Shown here one piece after another: positions 1-12,113 of a DNA stretch of 64,000 bases. A program made the translations under genes and the position numbers. Every line of letters starts with the position of its first letter. The stretch's first letter is position 1. The notes under the pieces were generated by a model. It was given only the letters and a program-made list of their open reading frames with translations. It had not been told where the DNA came from and did not search any database. Location: contig NC_081847.1 in the NCBI RefSeq assembly GCF_963259705.1, forward strand, positions 89,856,546-89,920,545, written 5' to 3'. Source of the DNA: Myotis daubentonii (taxonomy: Eukaryota > Chordata > Mammalia > Chiroptera > Vespertilionidae).

Positions 1-406
1 TGAAAATTCATGCACTGCAGGGGGGTTCCCTCAGCCTGGCCTGCCCCCTCTCAGAGTCCGGGAGCCCTCAAGGGCAGGAAGTGACCTGGCCATTAGGGGA
101 AGGTGATGCCCCCATCACACCTCTGCTGCTGCCACTGCTGGCAGCGCAAGCCTCAGCCAGCCCTGGTTACCTGAGCCTCGGGCGGCCCTGGGCGGCTGGA
201 CAGCCGCCATCTGAAGCTTGCCTGTGCCTCGGGCCGGCCCTGGGGAAACGGGTGCTGAGGGCGGGCCCAGCCGCACCATGCGCCTGCTGCTCCTCCGGCT
301 GGGCTGAAAGGACTGGGGGACTCCAGCGGGGCTCAGGGGACTGGGCACCGCCATCTTTGTGAAGGTGTGATGGTCAATTTGCATATTCTGTCTTTATTAG
401 ATAGGA
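1..406 (-). mobile_element. HeliBat-type Helitron, cut by window start
   Basis: The right edge reads ...gcatattctgtctttattagatagga, the reverse complement of the HeliBat 5' end (TCCTATCTAATAAAG). The left part has the GC-rich 'ccctcagcctggcc' block that sits next to the 3' hairpin in other copies here. The extreme 3' terminus is outside or just at the window edge. The ORFs over it on both strands are by-products of its GC-rich composition. Confidence 0.8.
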
Positions 407-1373
407 TGGATCACATTTTTTCCTTTCTTTTTAAATCTCAATCCATATCTTTTCTTTATCTTGAGAGTAACTTTTTGAATGCCTCCTCTCTCCTCCAACA
501 CCACAGCTTGACACTATCACCCACCTAGGTACTGGTTTCAGGCATCATCTTATCTCTCTCTTTACCTACTACCAGCCAGTCTCTTAACCAACTCCTATGA
601 AGTCTATCTTTTTAAAAGTGCCTTTTAAAAGTGCTTTCCTTTCTGTCTGTTTCAGTAACCACTGAAATAAACCAGGCCCTAAGGATCTCTTAATTGGAAT
701 ATTAAAGTAAGCTTCCAACCGGTCTGCCTCACTCCAAGTTTGAGGCCTCAGATCCAGTACATACAGCATCAGGGATGCAAATGATCTACAAAAGATGAAA
801 TGTTATTTACATTCAGCAGCTTAAAAAAGTTCCCAAGGCTCCCCTCAGCGGTGGGAGCAAGCCCAGGCTCCTAGACGAATAGATTAGACCCAGTAATCTG
901 TCAGCTCTGCAACTTCAGACTCATCTCGTAGCGCTCCCGCCCACGATCGTTCCATTCCAGCCTGTAAAAATGCTTACATATCCAAGCGCATTGTTTTAAG
1001 CTCCAATATGTCTCTGGTCTTCCTCTGGCTGACAGTTCCCTCCTCTTCCTCCTCTTCTGGCTTGTTTTTAAACACGATTCACTGATTACTCATACAATAA
1101 CTCAGACACCAACTCTTCCCAGATGCTTCCCAGTGGATAAGCTACGGTGGCAGTAAGTGCTGCTTCTGCTACATGCACTTCTTTTTCCTTCATGAGAACA
1201 TAAACCGAGAACCTTTGTTTTAATTCATCTTTGTATCCCAACCACCTAGTGTAGCACTTGACATGTAATCAATGCTCAACAGTCTCTGTTTAACTAACCT
1301 TCTCTAGTTCCATAAACTTCTCTCCTAGCACTGATCACATTATGCACAGTTACTATTGGTTTGCCTATTTATT
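407..1373. other. Unassigned intronic or intergenic DNA
   Basis: No exon, SINE or Helitron was recognised. The sequence is moderately AT-rich with several T/C-rich runs and one chance ORF of 61 codons. Old decayed repeats cannot be excluded by eye. Confidence 0.4.
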
Positions 1374-1634
1374 TGTTTATTTATTTAATTTAGTAATCCT
1401 CACCTGAGGATATTTTTTTCCACTGATTTCTAGAGAAAATGGAAGGGAGGGGGAGAGACACAGAGAGAAACATCGGAGTGAGGGAGACACATTGACTGGT
1501 TGCCTCTGCATACGCCCCAACCAGGGCCAGGGATCGAGCCTGCAACCAAGGTACGTGCCCTTGACAAGAATGGAACTCAGGACCCTTCAGTCTGTGGTCT
1601 GACGCTCTATCCACTAGGCCAAACCGGCTAGGGC
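1374..1634 (-). mobile_element. Ves SINE
   Basis: Reverse-orientation tRNA-derived bat SINE. The right end 'ccactaggccaaaccggctagggc' is the reverse complement of the Ves head, with the A/B-box-like region and the 'gagagaaacatcg' body to its left. An approximate target duplication is visible (ggtttgcctatt at about 1358 and ggtttgcttatt at 1635). Confidence 0.9.
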
Positions 1635-2238
1635 TGGTTTGCTTATTCGTGGCTTCCTCGCAGTTGAGCTCCTGTTTGCAGGCGTGTGTGCCTGTTTTAC
1701 TCAATAGGTGCTAAATAATGACATAATGAACTCTGGAGAGATGAAAATAGATGTGTGTTATCCTCATTTCTTTCTCTGCTTTAGAATCTCTGATCTCCTG
1801 TTCTCTCTGCTATATGTTCTGATGTCACACCTCCCTCTGATATCTTTCTGCTCCAAGGTAATAGTAATGGGTTCTTACCTTTGTTATAGTTGTCTTTTTT
1901 CTCTCATTGTCTTCCACTTCATTCAACGAGATAACACTAACAAAGATCCATGCTGGTATATACCTTTTAATTAACAAGACTTTCTTAAATCATTTGCATG
2001 TGTAATTCAATGTATGTAAGTATGATGGATACATTCTTAGTCGTCACTTAACGTTGTTGTTGTTGATAGAGTCTTGGAACTGCAGCAAATTGACATATAA
2101 GGCAGCCAGTTTTGCCACTGGCTAATTGACATAAACAGAGTTAAGTATGGTATCTCACCAACATTATAATGAAATGATGTTGAACAAAACGATGTAATTA
2201 GAGGACCTGCTGTATTATTGTTTTCATATATAATCTTT

Positions 2239-2440
2239 AAAATATATATTTATTGATTTCAGAGAGGAAGGGAGAGGGAGAGAGAAACATCAATGATGAG
2301 AGAGAATCATTGATCAGCTGCTTCCCCCTTCTGGGGATCGAGCCTGCAACCCAACCATATGCCCTTGACTGGAATGGAACCCAGAACCCTTCAGTCTGCA
2401 GGCCAAAGCTCTAGCCACTGAACCAAACCAGCTAAGGCTT
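2239..2440 (-). mobile_element. Ves SINE
   Basis: Reverse Ves SINE with AT-rich tail on the left, the 'catcaatgatgagagagaatcattgatcagctgc' body region and the tRNA-like head on the right. It is flanked by a 14-bp duplication with one mismatch (catatataatcttt at 2225, catatttaatcttt at 2441). Confidence 0.93.
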
Positions 2441-2642
2441 CATATTTAATCTTTATAACAACCTAAATGGTAGTTGTTATTAAGCAAATTTTACAGATAA
2501 GGAAATAGTACATGAAACCATCCCCCAGTTACACAAGGAGCAATTGGGATTTCAGTATAAGTGACTCCAAAATTTTTGTGTGTTTTTTCGCTTTAGTGAC
2601 ACTGCCTCTTCTCCTCCATTGGCAAGTCTCAGCTCCTGTTTC

Positions 2643-2743
2643 CTTTTTTATTTTGAAGCCTCACCTGAGGATATGTTTTTTGATTTTTTTAGAGAGAGAG
2701 GAGGAAGGGAGAGAGAGAGAGATGGAGATGGAGAGAGAGAGAG

Positions 2744-2791
<48 letters not shown>

Positions 2792-2950
2792 AACATGAGG
2801 GGAAACATTATGGATCCATTGCCTCCCTTATGCTCCCCAACCAGGGATCGAACCCCAAACCTAGATATATATGCCCTATCCGAGAATCGAACCATTGACT
2901 TACTGATGTACTGGATGACACGTCAACGAGCCACACAGGCCAGGGTGCGG
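2643..2950 (-). mobile_element. Ves SINE with expanded GA tract
   Basis: Reverse Ves SINE whose pyrimidine-rich 3' body has expanded to a long (GA)n tract at about 2694-2790. The head 'caacgagccacacaggccaggg' is at the right edge. The Arg/Glu-rich and Ser/Leu-rich ORFs here are translations of the repeat and not genes. Confidence 0.85.
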
Positions 2951-5120
2951 CGCCTGTTTCTGACATGTTACAGCAGCCTGTGGACATGACATTTACTAAC
3001 TACTTGAAAAAATGTCAGAAGCTCATTGTTTTATTCAATTTTCCATCCTTATATTTGACTATAGCTATAGCTTTCCCCAAAGGAGCTCTTGATCTTCTTA
3101 CCCCATCCTTCATTTTTTCATTGTTAGTCTACCATTTACTTGACTCGCTTTCCCTTTAGCCCCAGGTTCTTTTTAAAATGAAGTTTAAAAATAATAATAA
3201 AAAATTTAAAACAAGTCACTGACATTCATACATCTAGCGAATACCCCAGGAAATTTTGGGCTGTTATATATACTAAGATTCCACTAAATACCATCTCATC
3301 ATTTGATGCTATTTAAATAAGTTACATAATCAGTATATGATCAATTGTTCATATATAGTTTATCTTTAAAATGGCAACATTAAAAGACAGAGGGCATATT
3401 TGTTAACCAACTCTGTTCAGTACTCTGTGCATACGCATTCTTGCCAGACCTCTGGGTGGTAGTGACGGGATATAGTCGTTTGCCTTGGAGTAGCAGTGTA
3501 TAATTTGATAATTTTGTCTTTCAAATAAGCCAGCATCCATCAGAAATAAGACTCTTAAATTTGGGACATTTGACTTGAGCCAACAATTTCACTTGATTGC
3601 TTATTCACAGGATAGGCAAGCTTCAGCAGCCTACGTCAAGGAAAATTGAACTTGTTTGAGATGGTTTGAAATTGGTTAATTTGGATTTAGTTTGTTTGAA
3701 GTTAACTGTGTGGTATGGATTGCTGTATAGCCATTTTCTTATATTCAAGCTGTGTAAAATATTCTGAATATCTATTCCTAAGGCTCTTCTGTACCTCAGG
3801 CAAGACGATGCCATTGTAACAGCAGCGATCCAAAGATGAGGTTGATATTCGAGGGAAACCAGCAAAGGAGCTATTGAACACCATAAAGGCCTCCTGGCAT
3901 CGGCTAGGAAATGTGTTTATCAAGAGTTAACAGGGTGGTGATCGATTCAAACAGATAACAATTAAAATGTTATTGAAGTTGTTAAACAGCCTGGAATGGT
4001 TAGAATGAATCCACAGGGTACCGTGTTTGTCATACTCGCTTAGCTATGTCTCACCAGCCTCATGATCCGAGTTACTTCATACGAGTGTAGAATATGATTT
4101 CTTTTCAGCATTTAACAGCAAACTGTTGCACAAATAGTATTGCTATTTTGCTTTTATTTTACTTTTTAACTTTTCAGATATTAAAAGAGAAAAGGGTATA
4201 GAAACCATTCACAATGAACGCCTCACCAATATGTTAGCTTACTTTATACTTTTTGTAAGGAAGTAAAATAGTACAGATAAATCACGCTTCCCATTATGAT
4301 CGATCCTCTCCCTCCACAGAGGCAGTCAGAGCCTGGATTTGGTCTGTGTTCAGGGCCTGCAAGAATTCCGGTTCTCAGCTTAGACCTCCATATGCCCATC
4401 CATCTCTTCTTCCGTCTCACACCAACCACCCTCTCTGATGGTTTCGTCTTGCATCTCTTTTCCAGTAGGGAGACTCTTCTGATGTCAGCCCAAGAGTCCA
4501 CTCTGGCAACCAGCACCTCTCCTTCCTGCTCACTTGCTGTACAAGTACCATCACCTGGACAACTATTGGACATTCTGTCATCACTACTGCATTTCTGTGC
4601 CCTGCCTTCTTCTTCTTTCTTACTTTCTCACAGGGACTAGCTATATTTGATCAAAATAAGCACTCGCTTAAATAGCCTTCTACACCTTGTTTCAGTGGCT
4701 TGAAAAGACCTAGCATTGAACTACACCAAGGTTGTAAGAGCTGCATGAGGCTAACGTAACACAGCGTGCTAATGAACCTCACCTGGGTGGATCCTAGTTT
4801 GGGGGCCACAGAGGTGAAGTCTCTCTGAGAAAAGAATGCAAGGTTATGAATACAGAATGCCTGCAGCCATTTTGATGACACTTGGCAAAGGATATGTTAT
4901 GTTAGAAAAAACAGTGGTCTTAAGTTTTGGTTAAAATATTTTATTTCTGCAAGCTTTATCAAAACTTATGACCATGTGAAAACACTCATGGGGACGCTCA
5001 TTAGCACTGCAGTCCGTTTGCTGCTGAATAGAACTTACATTTTTTTCTCATTGGTTGAGTTTTTGATTCGGGATCTTTGCTTTCCAGTGCCCCAACTCCT
5101 AGCTTTTATAAACCTACTCT
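2951..5120. other. Unassigned DNA, possible old gene relic near 3790-3930
   Basis: No SINE, Helitron or intact exon was recognised in these 2.2 kb. Around 3790-3930 a short + strand stretch reads in a coding-like way (about 30 codons, including GKPAKELL) but is bounded by stops and a frame change. It could be a processed-pseudogene relic; I do not recognise the parent. Confidence 0.3.
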
Positions 5121-5348
5121 GCATGGGTAGGGTCCCTAGGTCTGGCTGGCAATCAGGGCCCATGTGTGGGATGACAGGCAGGGTGATCAGGGACCCCTCT
5201 GCTGGCATCTGCCTTGACTGGCCTGGTGCCTGCAGGCTGGGGGCAGCTCCTGCATTGAGCATCTGCCCCCTGGTGGTCAGTGTGCATCATAGTGACTGGT
5301 AGTTCCACTGTTCGGTCGATTTGCATATTAGGTTTTTATTACATAGGA
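5121..5348 (-). mobile_element. HeliBat-type Helitron, 3'-truncated
   Basis: The right end 'gtcgatttgcatattaggtttttattacatagga' is the reverse HeliBat 5' terminus. The internal 'gcagctcctgcattgagcatctgccccctggtggtcagtg' block is shared with other copies in this window. The 3' hairpin and CTAG end are missing. Confidence 0.85.
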
Positions 5349-6118
5349 TAGCTCCTGTTGGTTCATTGGTTCTTTCCCAAACAAGGGCAATCCACAGGAA
5401 CCTCCTACGATGCAGCACAGCAAACCTTGCTGGAGTCAGCATCGACTGGAATGCCTTAGGCCCCTTCCCTCCACTCCTGCTTTGCTTTCAAGTTCCATTC
5501 CTGTTCTGTGTTATATGTATTTGCTTTTATATTCAGTGTGTCAGAGTATACACTTGGAACAAAGACGGTACCCAATCTGGACAGGAAACATAACTTGTTA
5601 ATTTTCCTAAGAGACTGGTATTTCTCTGTGAAAATCTTAACACGGATATTCATGTCTTCCATTTTTCCTCTATTAACTCTCCCCCGCTTAGCTGATGCTT
5701 TTCGCCCTGAGAGTTCTGTTTTAGTTACTGGTTTTCCTGAGTTGGGCTTTCTTTCTCTTTCACATGGGCTTTATCTTGCTCGTATGTGATTGGCCTACGT
5801 GTTGTGATTCAGGTGGTAAAGGTGGATTGACACAGGGAGTGCACGCGCAGAAAGCTGAGCGTCTGGGCCCCGGGACCTTCTGATCGACACGCTGATCCTG
5901 CTGAAATCGAGCACAGCCTGGCAATTAGGGGTGTCCAACAGAAGCAGAAAAAATCAATGGAATTGTGGGAAATATTTCCTGTGCCCAAGTTTTAGTTAAT
6001 TATTTGGTTACTTTGTATTTTTGGAGACAAAGAAGGAACAACCTTTTAAAAATGTAGTTCCCTCAGCATATACTCTTTGAAAATAATCATGTCAATATCT
6101 TAAATTTATTTTTTCCAG

Positions 6119-6302
6119 TGTAAGGAAAAAATCAGAGTTTGAGTCTGACATCCGAGGTTTGATGATAATGAAGTTAAAAAATGAGGAGTATCTTAGAGGA
6201 CTATACAAGGATGCTTATCAGATTGGTGCTGTTTTCCACCTGACCAGATATAAAACTGAAGAGTTAGAAGAGAAAATATCAGAAGTGAGAAGAAAATTTC
6301 AG
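6119..6302 (+). CDS. Host coiled-coil protein gene, exon A
   Basis: Internal exon with acceptor ttttttccag before 6119 and donor CAG|GTTTGT after 6302. It enters with the last base of a split codon and leaves in phase 0. The roughly 61 codons are open and rich in Lys, Glu and Leu with heptad-like spacing (for example KTEELEEKISEVRRKF), as in a long coiled coil. The next exons in phase are at 14502 and 15920 on the same strand. I do not recognise the protein with certainty; a CCDC175/CCDC178-like testis or cilium coiled-coil protein is possible. Upstream exons must lie outside or were missed. Confidence 0.75.
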
Positions 6303-7215
6303 GTTTGTATGTCTGTGTTCTTCTTAGTTGTGAGAAATAGTGATACGCCTGGACTTCATTTATTGATTTAGTATTGATAATTAGATTTTAATTTCGCCTA
6401 CAGTAGTCTTTAAAAAAAACCCCAACAACTACACTTGATAAACCAGAAGAAACATCCCTTCTGCACAGATGCCCAACCTGAACAGAAGGGAAAGGGGCTG
6501 CATGCAGCTAGCCAACGCTGGGTCTGCTTTTTGCTCTTACCGACCTCACACTACCTGCATCACCAGAAGAGAGGTGCTTGGCCAGCCGCCACCTACATGT
6601 CTAATCTCAAATATTCCTGCTACACTAGGCAGGAGGGATGCTGGGAGGGGCCCTTGCACCCTTAGCAACGTAAATAAAGGGCATACCTGCATCAGGATCA
6701 CAGGCTGTTGGGTTCCAGAGCAGCACGCAGCTCGTAGACCACCATGTGCAGAAGCCACCGCCCCCAGGCCTCAGATCCGTCTGAGCTGGAGGCACGGTGA
6801 CCAGGCATCCCCGGCATTCGGCACAGGGCCTGGCCACGTCAGCTCCGCTTCGGCACACGCAGGGACTCCTCTGACAGGCCGCTCTGTCCTTCACTCGCCA
6901 TCCCCATCTCCTTTCGCCTTTGGCTATTTTCTTACTGCAGACTTAACGATCGTGCAGTTGTCTTAAAACAGAGAACCCATGTTCTATGTCCAAGGCCACT
7001 GCTCTCTAACTTTAGGACACGTGGCTGTCCCTGCACCGAGGGACTGGGGTTCTGCTCCCACGTGGTGTCCAGCTGTTGAGCTGACTCGAGCGGTCATGCC
7101 TTTGTCCCTTCTCATGGGTTTTCATTGGGTTTGTCATCCCTTATATGTTCTAAAATTAGTATGATAAAAACTATATATAGTAAAAATCAACCTCAAAATT
7201 ATTTTAAAATTATAA
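6303..7215. other. Intron sequence, nothing recognised
   Basis: Runs from the exon A donor to the first Ves SINE. It includes a more GC-rich patch at about 6480-7100 with overlapping open frames on both strands, but no splice structure, domain or known repeat stands out. Confidence 0.4.
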
Positions 7216-7376
7216 GCCCTGACTGGTTTGGCTCAGCCAATAAAGCGTTGGCCTGTGGACTGAAGGGTCCCAGGTTCGATTCTGGTCCAGGGCATGTACC
7301 TGGGTTGCGGGCACATCCCCAGTGGGGGGCGTGCAAGAGGCAGCTGAATTGATGTTTCTCTCTCATCGATGTTTCT
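7216..7376 (+). mobile_element. Ves SINE, left part (interrupted)
   Basis: Starts with the Ves head gccctgactggtttggctcag. It runs to 'ctctctcatcgatgtttct', where a second SINE has inserted, and resumes at 7613. The right part ends near 7685 with 'atcaataaaatatattt' and an A-run. Confidence 0.95.
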
Positions 7377-7612
7377 TTTTTTTTTTTTTTTTTTTTTTTT
7401 AAATATATTTTATTGATTTTTTACAGAGAGGAAGGGAGAGAGATAGAGAGTTAGAAACATCGATGAGAGAGAAACATCGATCAGCCGCCTCCTGCACATC
7501 TCCCACTGGGGATGTGCCCGCAACCCAGGTACATGCCCTTGACCGGAATCGAACCTGGGACCTTTCAGTCCGCAGGCCAACGCTCTATCCACTGAGCCAA
7601 ACCGGTTTCGGC
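7377..7612 (-). mobile_element. Ves SINE nested in another Ves SINE
   Basis: Reverse Ves SINE with a long T-run (its poly-A tail) on the left and head 'ccaaaccggtttcggc' on the right. It is flanked by a perfect 14-bp duplication of host SINE sequence (tcatcgatgtttct at 7363-7376 and 7613-7626), which marks it as the later insertion. Confidence 0.95.
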
Positions 7613-7685
7613 TCATCGATGTTTCTAACTATCCCTCTCCCTCTCTCTCTGGAAAAATCAATAAAATATATTTAAAAAAAATTAC
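7613..7685 (+). mobile_element. Ves SINE, right part (interrupted)
   Basis: Continuation of the SINE begun at 7216: pyrimidine-rich 3' body, 'atcaataaaatatattt' and A-rich tail. The flanks aaaattataagcc (left of 7216) and aaaattacaagcc (right) resemble its own target duplication. Confidence 0.9.
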
Positions 7686-7706
7686 AAGCCATATGATTTT
7701 ATATAT

Positions 7707-7746
7707 GCGCATGCGTGCGCACACACACACACACACATATATATAT
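7707..7746. repeat. Alternating purine-pyrimidine and AC/AT microsatellite
   Basis: Alternating run gcgcatgcgtgcgcacacac... followed by an atatat tail. It produces the small Cys/Val-rich ORF on the - strand, which is not a gene. Confidence 0.9.
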
Positions 7747-9175
7747 GCTTTAGCATGTGTTATAATACTGTTGATGTTTATAATTTCCTTGAGTTTTCCA
7801 TTGCTGTGTGTTTCTTTATGGCCATCAATTAGCATTTTTATTGAGGATATCAGTAAAGACATCAGCCTTTTATTTAGTCACTTAAACATGTGTTTTAATT
7901 TTTTTTCAATTGATAGGAAACCCTTCATTCAGATATTTTCCCATCACTGTTGCAACCTACCTTTAATTCTTCAGAAAGATTGCTTCAGTAACCTGAGACT
8001 CTCACTGAGAAAGCTGCTGCATGAAGTGGTTATTTTTTCTAAGTTTCTATGTTGCCATACAATATGCTTTGTAGACGGAGTGCAGATGTGGTGAGATTCC
8101 CCCGTGCTCGTTTTGTCAACCCAGAGCACAGTGTCCCCTGGCGTTATTCAAGCACAATTGAAGAAATTGTCCTTCAAGTGCTTGTTCTTCTTCTGCCCCA
8201 TGGTAGCTGAGGGGTAACTAGAAGGAAGCAACAGAAAGGAATTACTCCCTGTGGGAAATGTTTCCCATCGCCAACTACTGCTCATCTCTGAGCTAAATAT
8301 ATAGGACAGTCAGTTGCTATGATGTACACAGGTGTATCTGTGTCAGGGTGATAATGCATTGAAAATAGATTTCTAGGTAGTCCTTAGATAATTCAGGTGT
8401 GTAGCAATTCAAGTTTGTGGTTTCTGCCTTTGCAATGGCCCTACTTACTGTCTTTCATGACTAATTAATGAAAATCTGTATAATTTTCTGAGTCTGGACT
8501 TATTTTTTTTTTTCTTGTAAACAACTTTGTGTATTTGTTGATCCTGGCCTGAAATTAGTCCTTAAACTTGTCTCTTCTAGAAATTAATTAGAGCAATAGT
8601 ACCTGTAAGCGAGCTCTGAAAAGTAACCTGCTGAAGTCTCAGGGGAGGCGTTTCCCAGTTTTGTTTCTCAAATTAATGCATCTGTAAAGTGCCCAGTAAT
8701 TTTCAGGCCGTCCTCGACTAGAAGGAACTCGGAACAATCAAGATACCTAGAAGTTTCTGGAATTTTCCAGGTGTTAAAGATGACTTGCCCCTATTTTTAA
8801 ATACTTTCAATTCCAATAACTGAACTATTCAGAAAAGACAAGATTAGCCAACACCCAGGGTAAAATTAGCCAATAATGATGGGAGATAAATCAATAAAAG
8901 TGTAATAGGTATTCAGTTATGTTATGGATGGGATGAACAAAAAATCGTCCAGCTCTGTATGAAGACTGTGCTAGTGTAACAAATGTTGAAAGCTCTCATT
9001 AGATATTAAATACTTCTTCACACTTCAAAAGAAGGCTGCTCGGCCAGCAGCAGGGATTTGGAAGGTGTTTTGTTTGAACATACTGGAATTTTTGTGGAAA
9101 AGTACAACATCAGGCCTCTCTGTTCCAGGTTAAAATAATAAAACTAGAACTAAGTTAAATCAATAAACACATGCA
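7747..9175. other. Intron sequence, nothing recognised
   Basis: AT-rich unique-looking DNA. Short open frames such as the one from 7693 span the microsatellite and have no splice or domain support. Confidence 0.4.
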
Positions 9176-9207
<32 letters not shown>

Positions 9208-9404
9208 TGATTTCAGAGAAGAAGGAAGAAGGAGTGAGCGATAGAAACATCAATGATGAGAAAGAATCATTGATCAGCTGCCTCCCGCATGCCCCACACT
9301 GGGGATCAAGCCTGAAACCCGGGCATGCGCCCCCATGGGGAATCAAACCATGACCTCCTGGTTCATGGGTCAATGCTCAGTCATGGAGCCACTCCAGCCA
9401 GGCT
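9176..9404 (-). mobile_element. Ves SINE with AT-repeat tail
   Basis: Reverse Ves SINE: (AT)n at about 9182-9208 replaces the A-rich tail, then 'ttgatttcagagaag', 'catcaatgatgagaaagaatcattgatcagctgcc', and a diverged tRNA-like head ending 'ccagccaggct'. Confidence 0.9.
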
Positions 9405-9439
9405 AAATACATATATTTTGAGATTTATTACTTGAACAT

Positions 9440-9600
9440 GTGTTACTTAGAAATATGTTATTTAGTTTCACAGATTTGGGGATTTTTCCAGTATCTTTGT
9501 GTTATTGATTCCTAGTTTAATTCTATTATGGTCTGACAGCAGACATTGTATGATTTTTCTAGTCTTTTAAGATTGTTTAGATGTTAAAGAGTTATTTTTA
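9440..9600 (-). mobile_element. L1 ORF2 fragment (decayed)
   Basis: The stretch 'tgttattgattcctagtttaattctattatggtctgacagcag' matches the well-known reverse-strand L1 ORF2 sequence pattern. It contains stops and no open frame. Extent was judged by eye. Confidence 0.6.
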
Positions 9601-10001
9601 GTGCTAGAAAAAGACAATGTGTTATGTCTTTAGAATGTAGGTACTCAGTGTTTATGGAAAGCATGAATAGAGTTAGCATATGGTGGGAAAATTTAACTAC
9701 ACAAATTTCTCAGTAATAGAATAGTAGTTAAATATGAATACGAGAATAAATTATAAATTTATTCAATTTTGAATTTTAAAAAGTTAATGGGACTTCTGCT
9801 ATTTTTAGTGGCCGAGAAGATCTTGCTAGGCTGACCTCACCAAAGATAAAAACTTTAACCCCTAGACCTAAAAGGGAATATGCTAAAAAGGCATAATGCA
9901 TATCTCTGGGTTTAGGGATCCAAGTTATTTTAATTTATGTTTAGTAATTTTAACGTGTTTTTACAAAATACACATAAAACCTTCCTTTAAAAAAATAAAG
10001 A

Positions 10002-10262
10002 GCCTTAGCTAGTTTTGCTCAGTGGATAGAGCGTTAGCCTGCAGACTGAAGGGTCCTGGGTTCGATTCTAGTCAAGGGCACATATCTGGGTTGCAGGTGC
10101 CCAGCCCTGGTCTAGGTACATGCAGGAGTAACCAATTGATGTGTTTCTCTCATATCAATGTTTCTCTCTGTGTGTGTGTGTGTGTGTGTCCCTCTCCCTT
10201 CCACTCTCTCTACAGATCAGTGGAAAGATATCCTCAGGTGAAGATTTAAAAATTATAAGTAA
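10002..10262 (+). mobile_element. Ves SINE
   Basis: Forward SINE: 'gccttagctagttttgctcagtggatagagcg', B-box-like 'gggttcgattctagtcaagg', a pyrimidine body with (TG)n at about 10169-10190, and an A-rich end. Confidence 0.92.
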
Positions 10263-12034
10263 AGACAAAATAATGTGTTTATTTTTAGAACCTGGTTGGG
10301 CTGCCACTTGGACCCTCTGTTCGGGTTATGGCCACCAAAACAGGCCCTACCATTGCCCAGCCAGGGCTGCCAGCCCCACTAGGCCAGTCTGGCCCTCAGC
10401 TATTTTTTGCACAAATTCCCAATTTTGTTTTATGAATTTAACTCTGAATTTTAAGATCTCTTTTTCTCTCTTCCTGGTCCCAGAGCTTAGATAATAATAT
10501 GAGTTTTCTCTTAGTGCCCTTCAGTCCCTGAAACACAGATGATGCGACTGCCTCAATTGTGCCCTTAATCTATTCATATGTAGCGTTCATCCCCCTTTCT
10601 CTTGAACGTGAGTTTCTGGACACAGCACTCACTGTTCAGACTGCTTTTCAGCATCCTTTGTCCTAGGAGCCACTTCCCGTAGGATGGCTCTCTGCTGCCA
10701 CCTGCTGGTTTCCGACTGGTCAAACCAGGCAGCCGGTCAAAGGCCACACTTCTTTTTAATGCGGGTTCTCCCCAGCCTTGCAGATGCTGTCACCCCCTTT
10801 CCCTCAGCTTCTTTCAACCTCTTCAACGTGATTTTTTTGATACTTTTAATTTTTTTTTTCCTAAACCACAATGGACAGATACGTTATGCCCCCAAAGCCT
10901 AAATTATTTCCTATCTAGCCTGCTACAGAGAAAAAGCTTGGTGACCCTGCCCTAAACAGTACAGGAACGGCAAATGTACGGAGCAGCCGCGGCCCGTAGG
11001 ATGAGGGAAGGCACCCACAGAAGGAACAGACGTGGAGGAGGCAGATGCAGTATTTTACTGAGACCACACGCTAGTTACCTATGTAAGTTAGGTCTGTAGC
11101 AATTCGTACTGATTTAATGCCAGCACTGTTCTCAGCAGCCTTCCATTGTATAATATTAATATCTTTAAGTCCAGGGACTTAAATTCATTTAAACTATGAA
11201 TTACTGTCTTACTGGATTATAGTTAAAAAAAAAAAAAAAGACTTTGAAGGATGAATGAATGACTTTCAAGGGAACAGAAACGAAGCAGTCCATATTGCAG
11301 CCAAAGTGACTTTTCTAAAATGCACACCTTGCCTAGGAGACTTCACTGTTTTTCTTATTCTGCCTTAGGGGTCCTACATAATCTGACATGTGTTTATCTT
11401 TTCAGTTTCATGCCTTACCGTCCCAACCCATCTTCTCAGTACACACATACACACACACACTCTTTTTCAGTTGGTTTCTGACAGAGGTCAAATGAAGCAC
11501 TCTGTTTTGGAATGTGATATATCTTCTCCAGTTTATAGAGGCATTTTTAATTTGGTTCCCTCTTAAGTAAGTATTGAACAAATTGATAAACCACTATGTC
11601 TACTTTCATGTTAGAAGAAGCAACTACATTTCATTAAAATTTTCAAAATATTTCATTGTATAAATTGGCTTTAGATGTAGGTATATCCTTAGGTGAGAGA
11701 GTATATTAAAGTTATTGCTTTCCTTAGAATATTTTTTTTTCCTATGTTGGAATTTTTCTTTCACTTTAGGAAAGCATAAAGTTGATGAGCTGCTATCCCA
11801 AGAAAAAGAAGAGTTGTAGGAGAGACTTACCAAATTGTTTCTTTATATTGTCTCTGTAGACCCTGGGGTGCTATGAATGAGGCTGTAATGAAGGAGGGAT
11901 GCTAGAAACACTTCTGAACCTCTACTTTACCTCTGCAAAGCTATACATCCCTTTTAAATGTGGAGGACAGACTATCTACAAGCCAAATTGTCTCCCAAAT
12001 AAGGGGTTCCAGGGTGTGATTCTAAAGCAGAAGG
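10263..12034. other. Intron sequence, nothing recognised
   Basis: No SINE, Helitron or spliced exon seen. Contains an A-run at about 11226-11239 and a short AC tract near 11440-11460. An L1 fragment begins at about 12035. Confidence 0.4.
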
Positions 12035-12113
12035 AACTTTAGCTAGACCACCAACTTGCACCACACACAAGAATAAACTCAAAATGGATAGAAGACTTAA
12101 CTGTAAGTCTCTC
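12035..12113 (+). mobile_element. L1 ORF2 fragment
   Basis: 'cacaagaataaactcaaaatggat' and 'gaagacttaactgtaagtctc' resemble the 3' part of mammalian L1 ORF2. The fragment stops abruptly at the hAT element at 12114. Confidence 0.6.

Noticed and set aside
1374..1634. tRNA gene in the A/B-box regions of the SINEs
   Set aside because: The tRNA-like heads of Ves SINEs keep box motifs but lack a full cloverleaf; they are SINE promoters, not tRNA genes. The same holds for every SINE listed.
2512..2898. 128-codon ORF with Arg-Glu run
   Set aside because: Translation of a (GA)n-expanded Ves SINE.
3623..3923. - strand ORFs of 73-80 codons
   Set aside because: No domain. The + strand shows a short coding-like relic instead, so these are at best antisense shadows of a decayed pseudogene.
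6469..6966. 165-codon + strand ORF
   Set aside because: No splice sites or recognisable domain, competing frames open on both strands, and composition follows local GC content.
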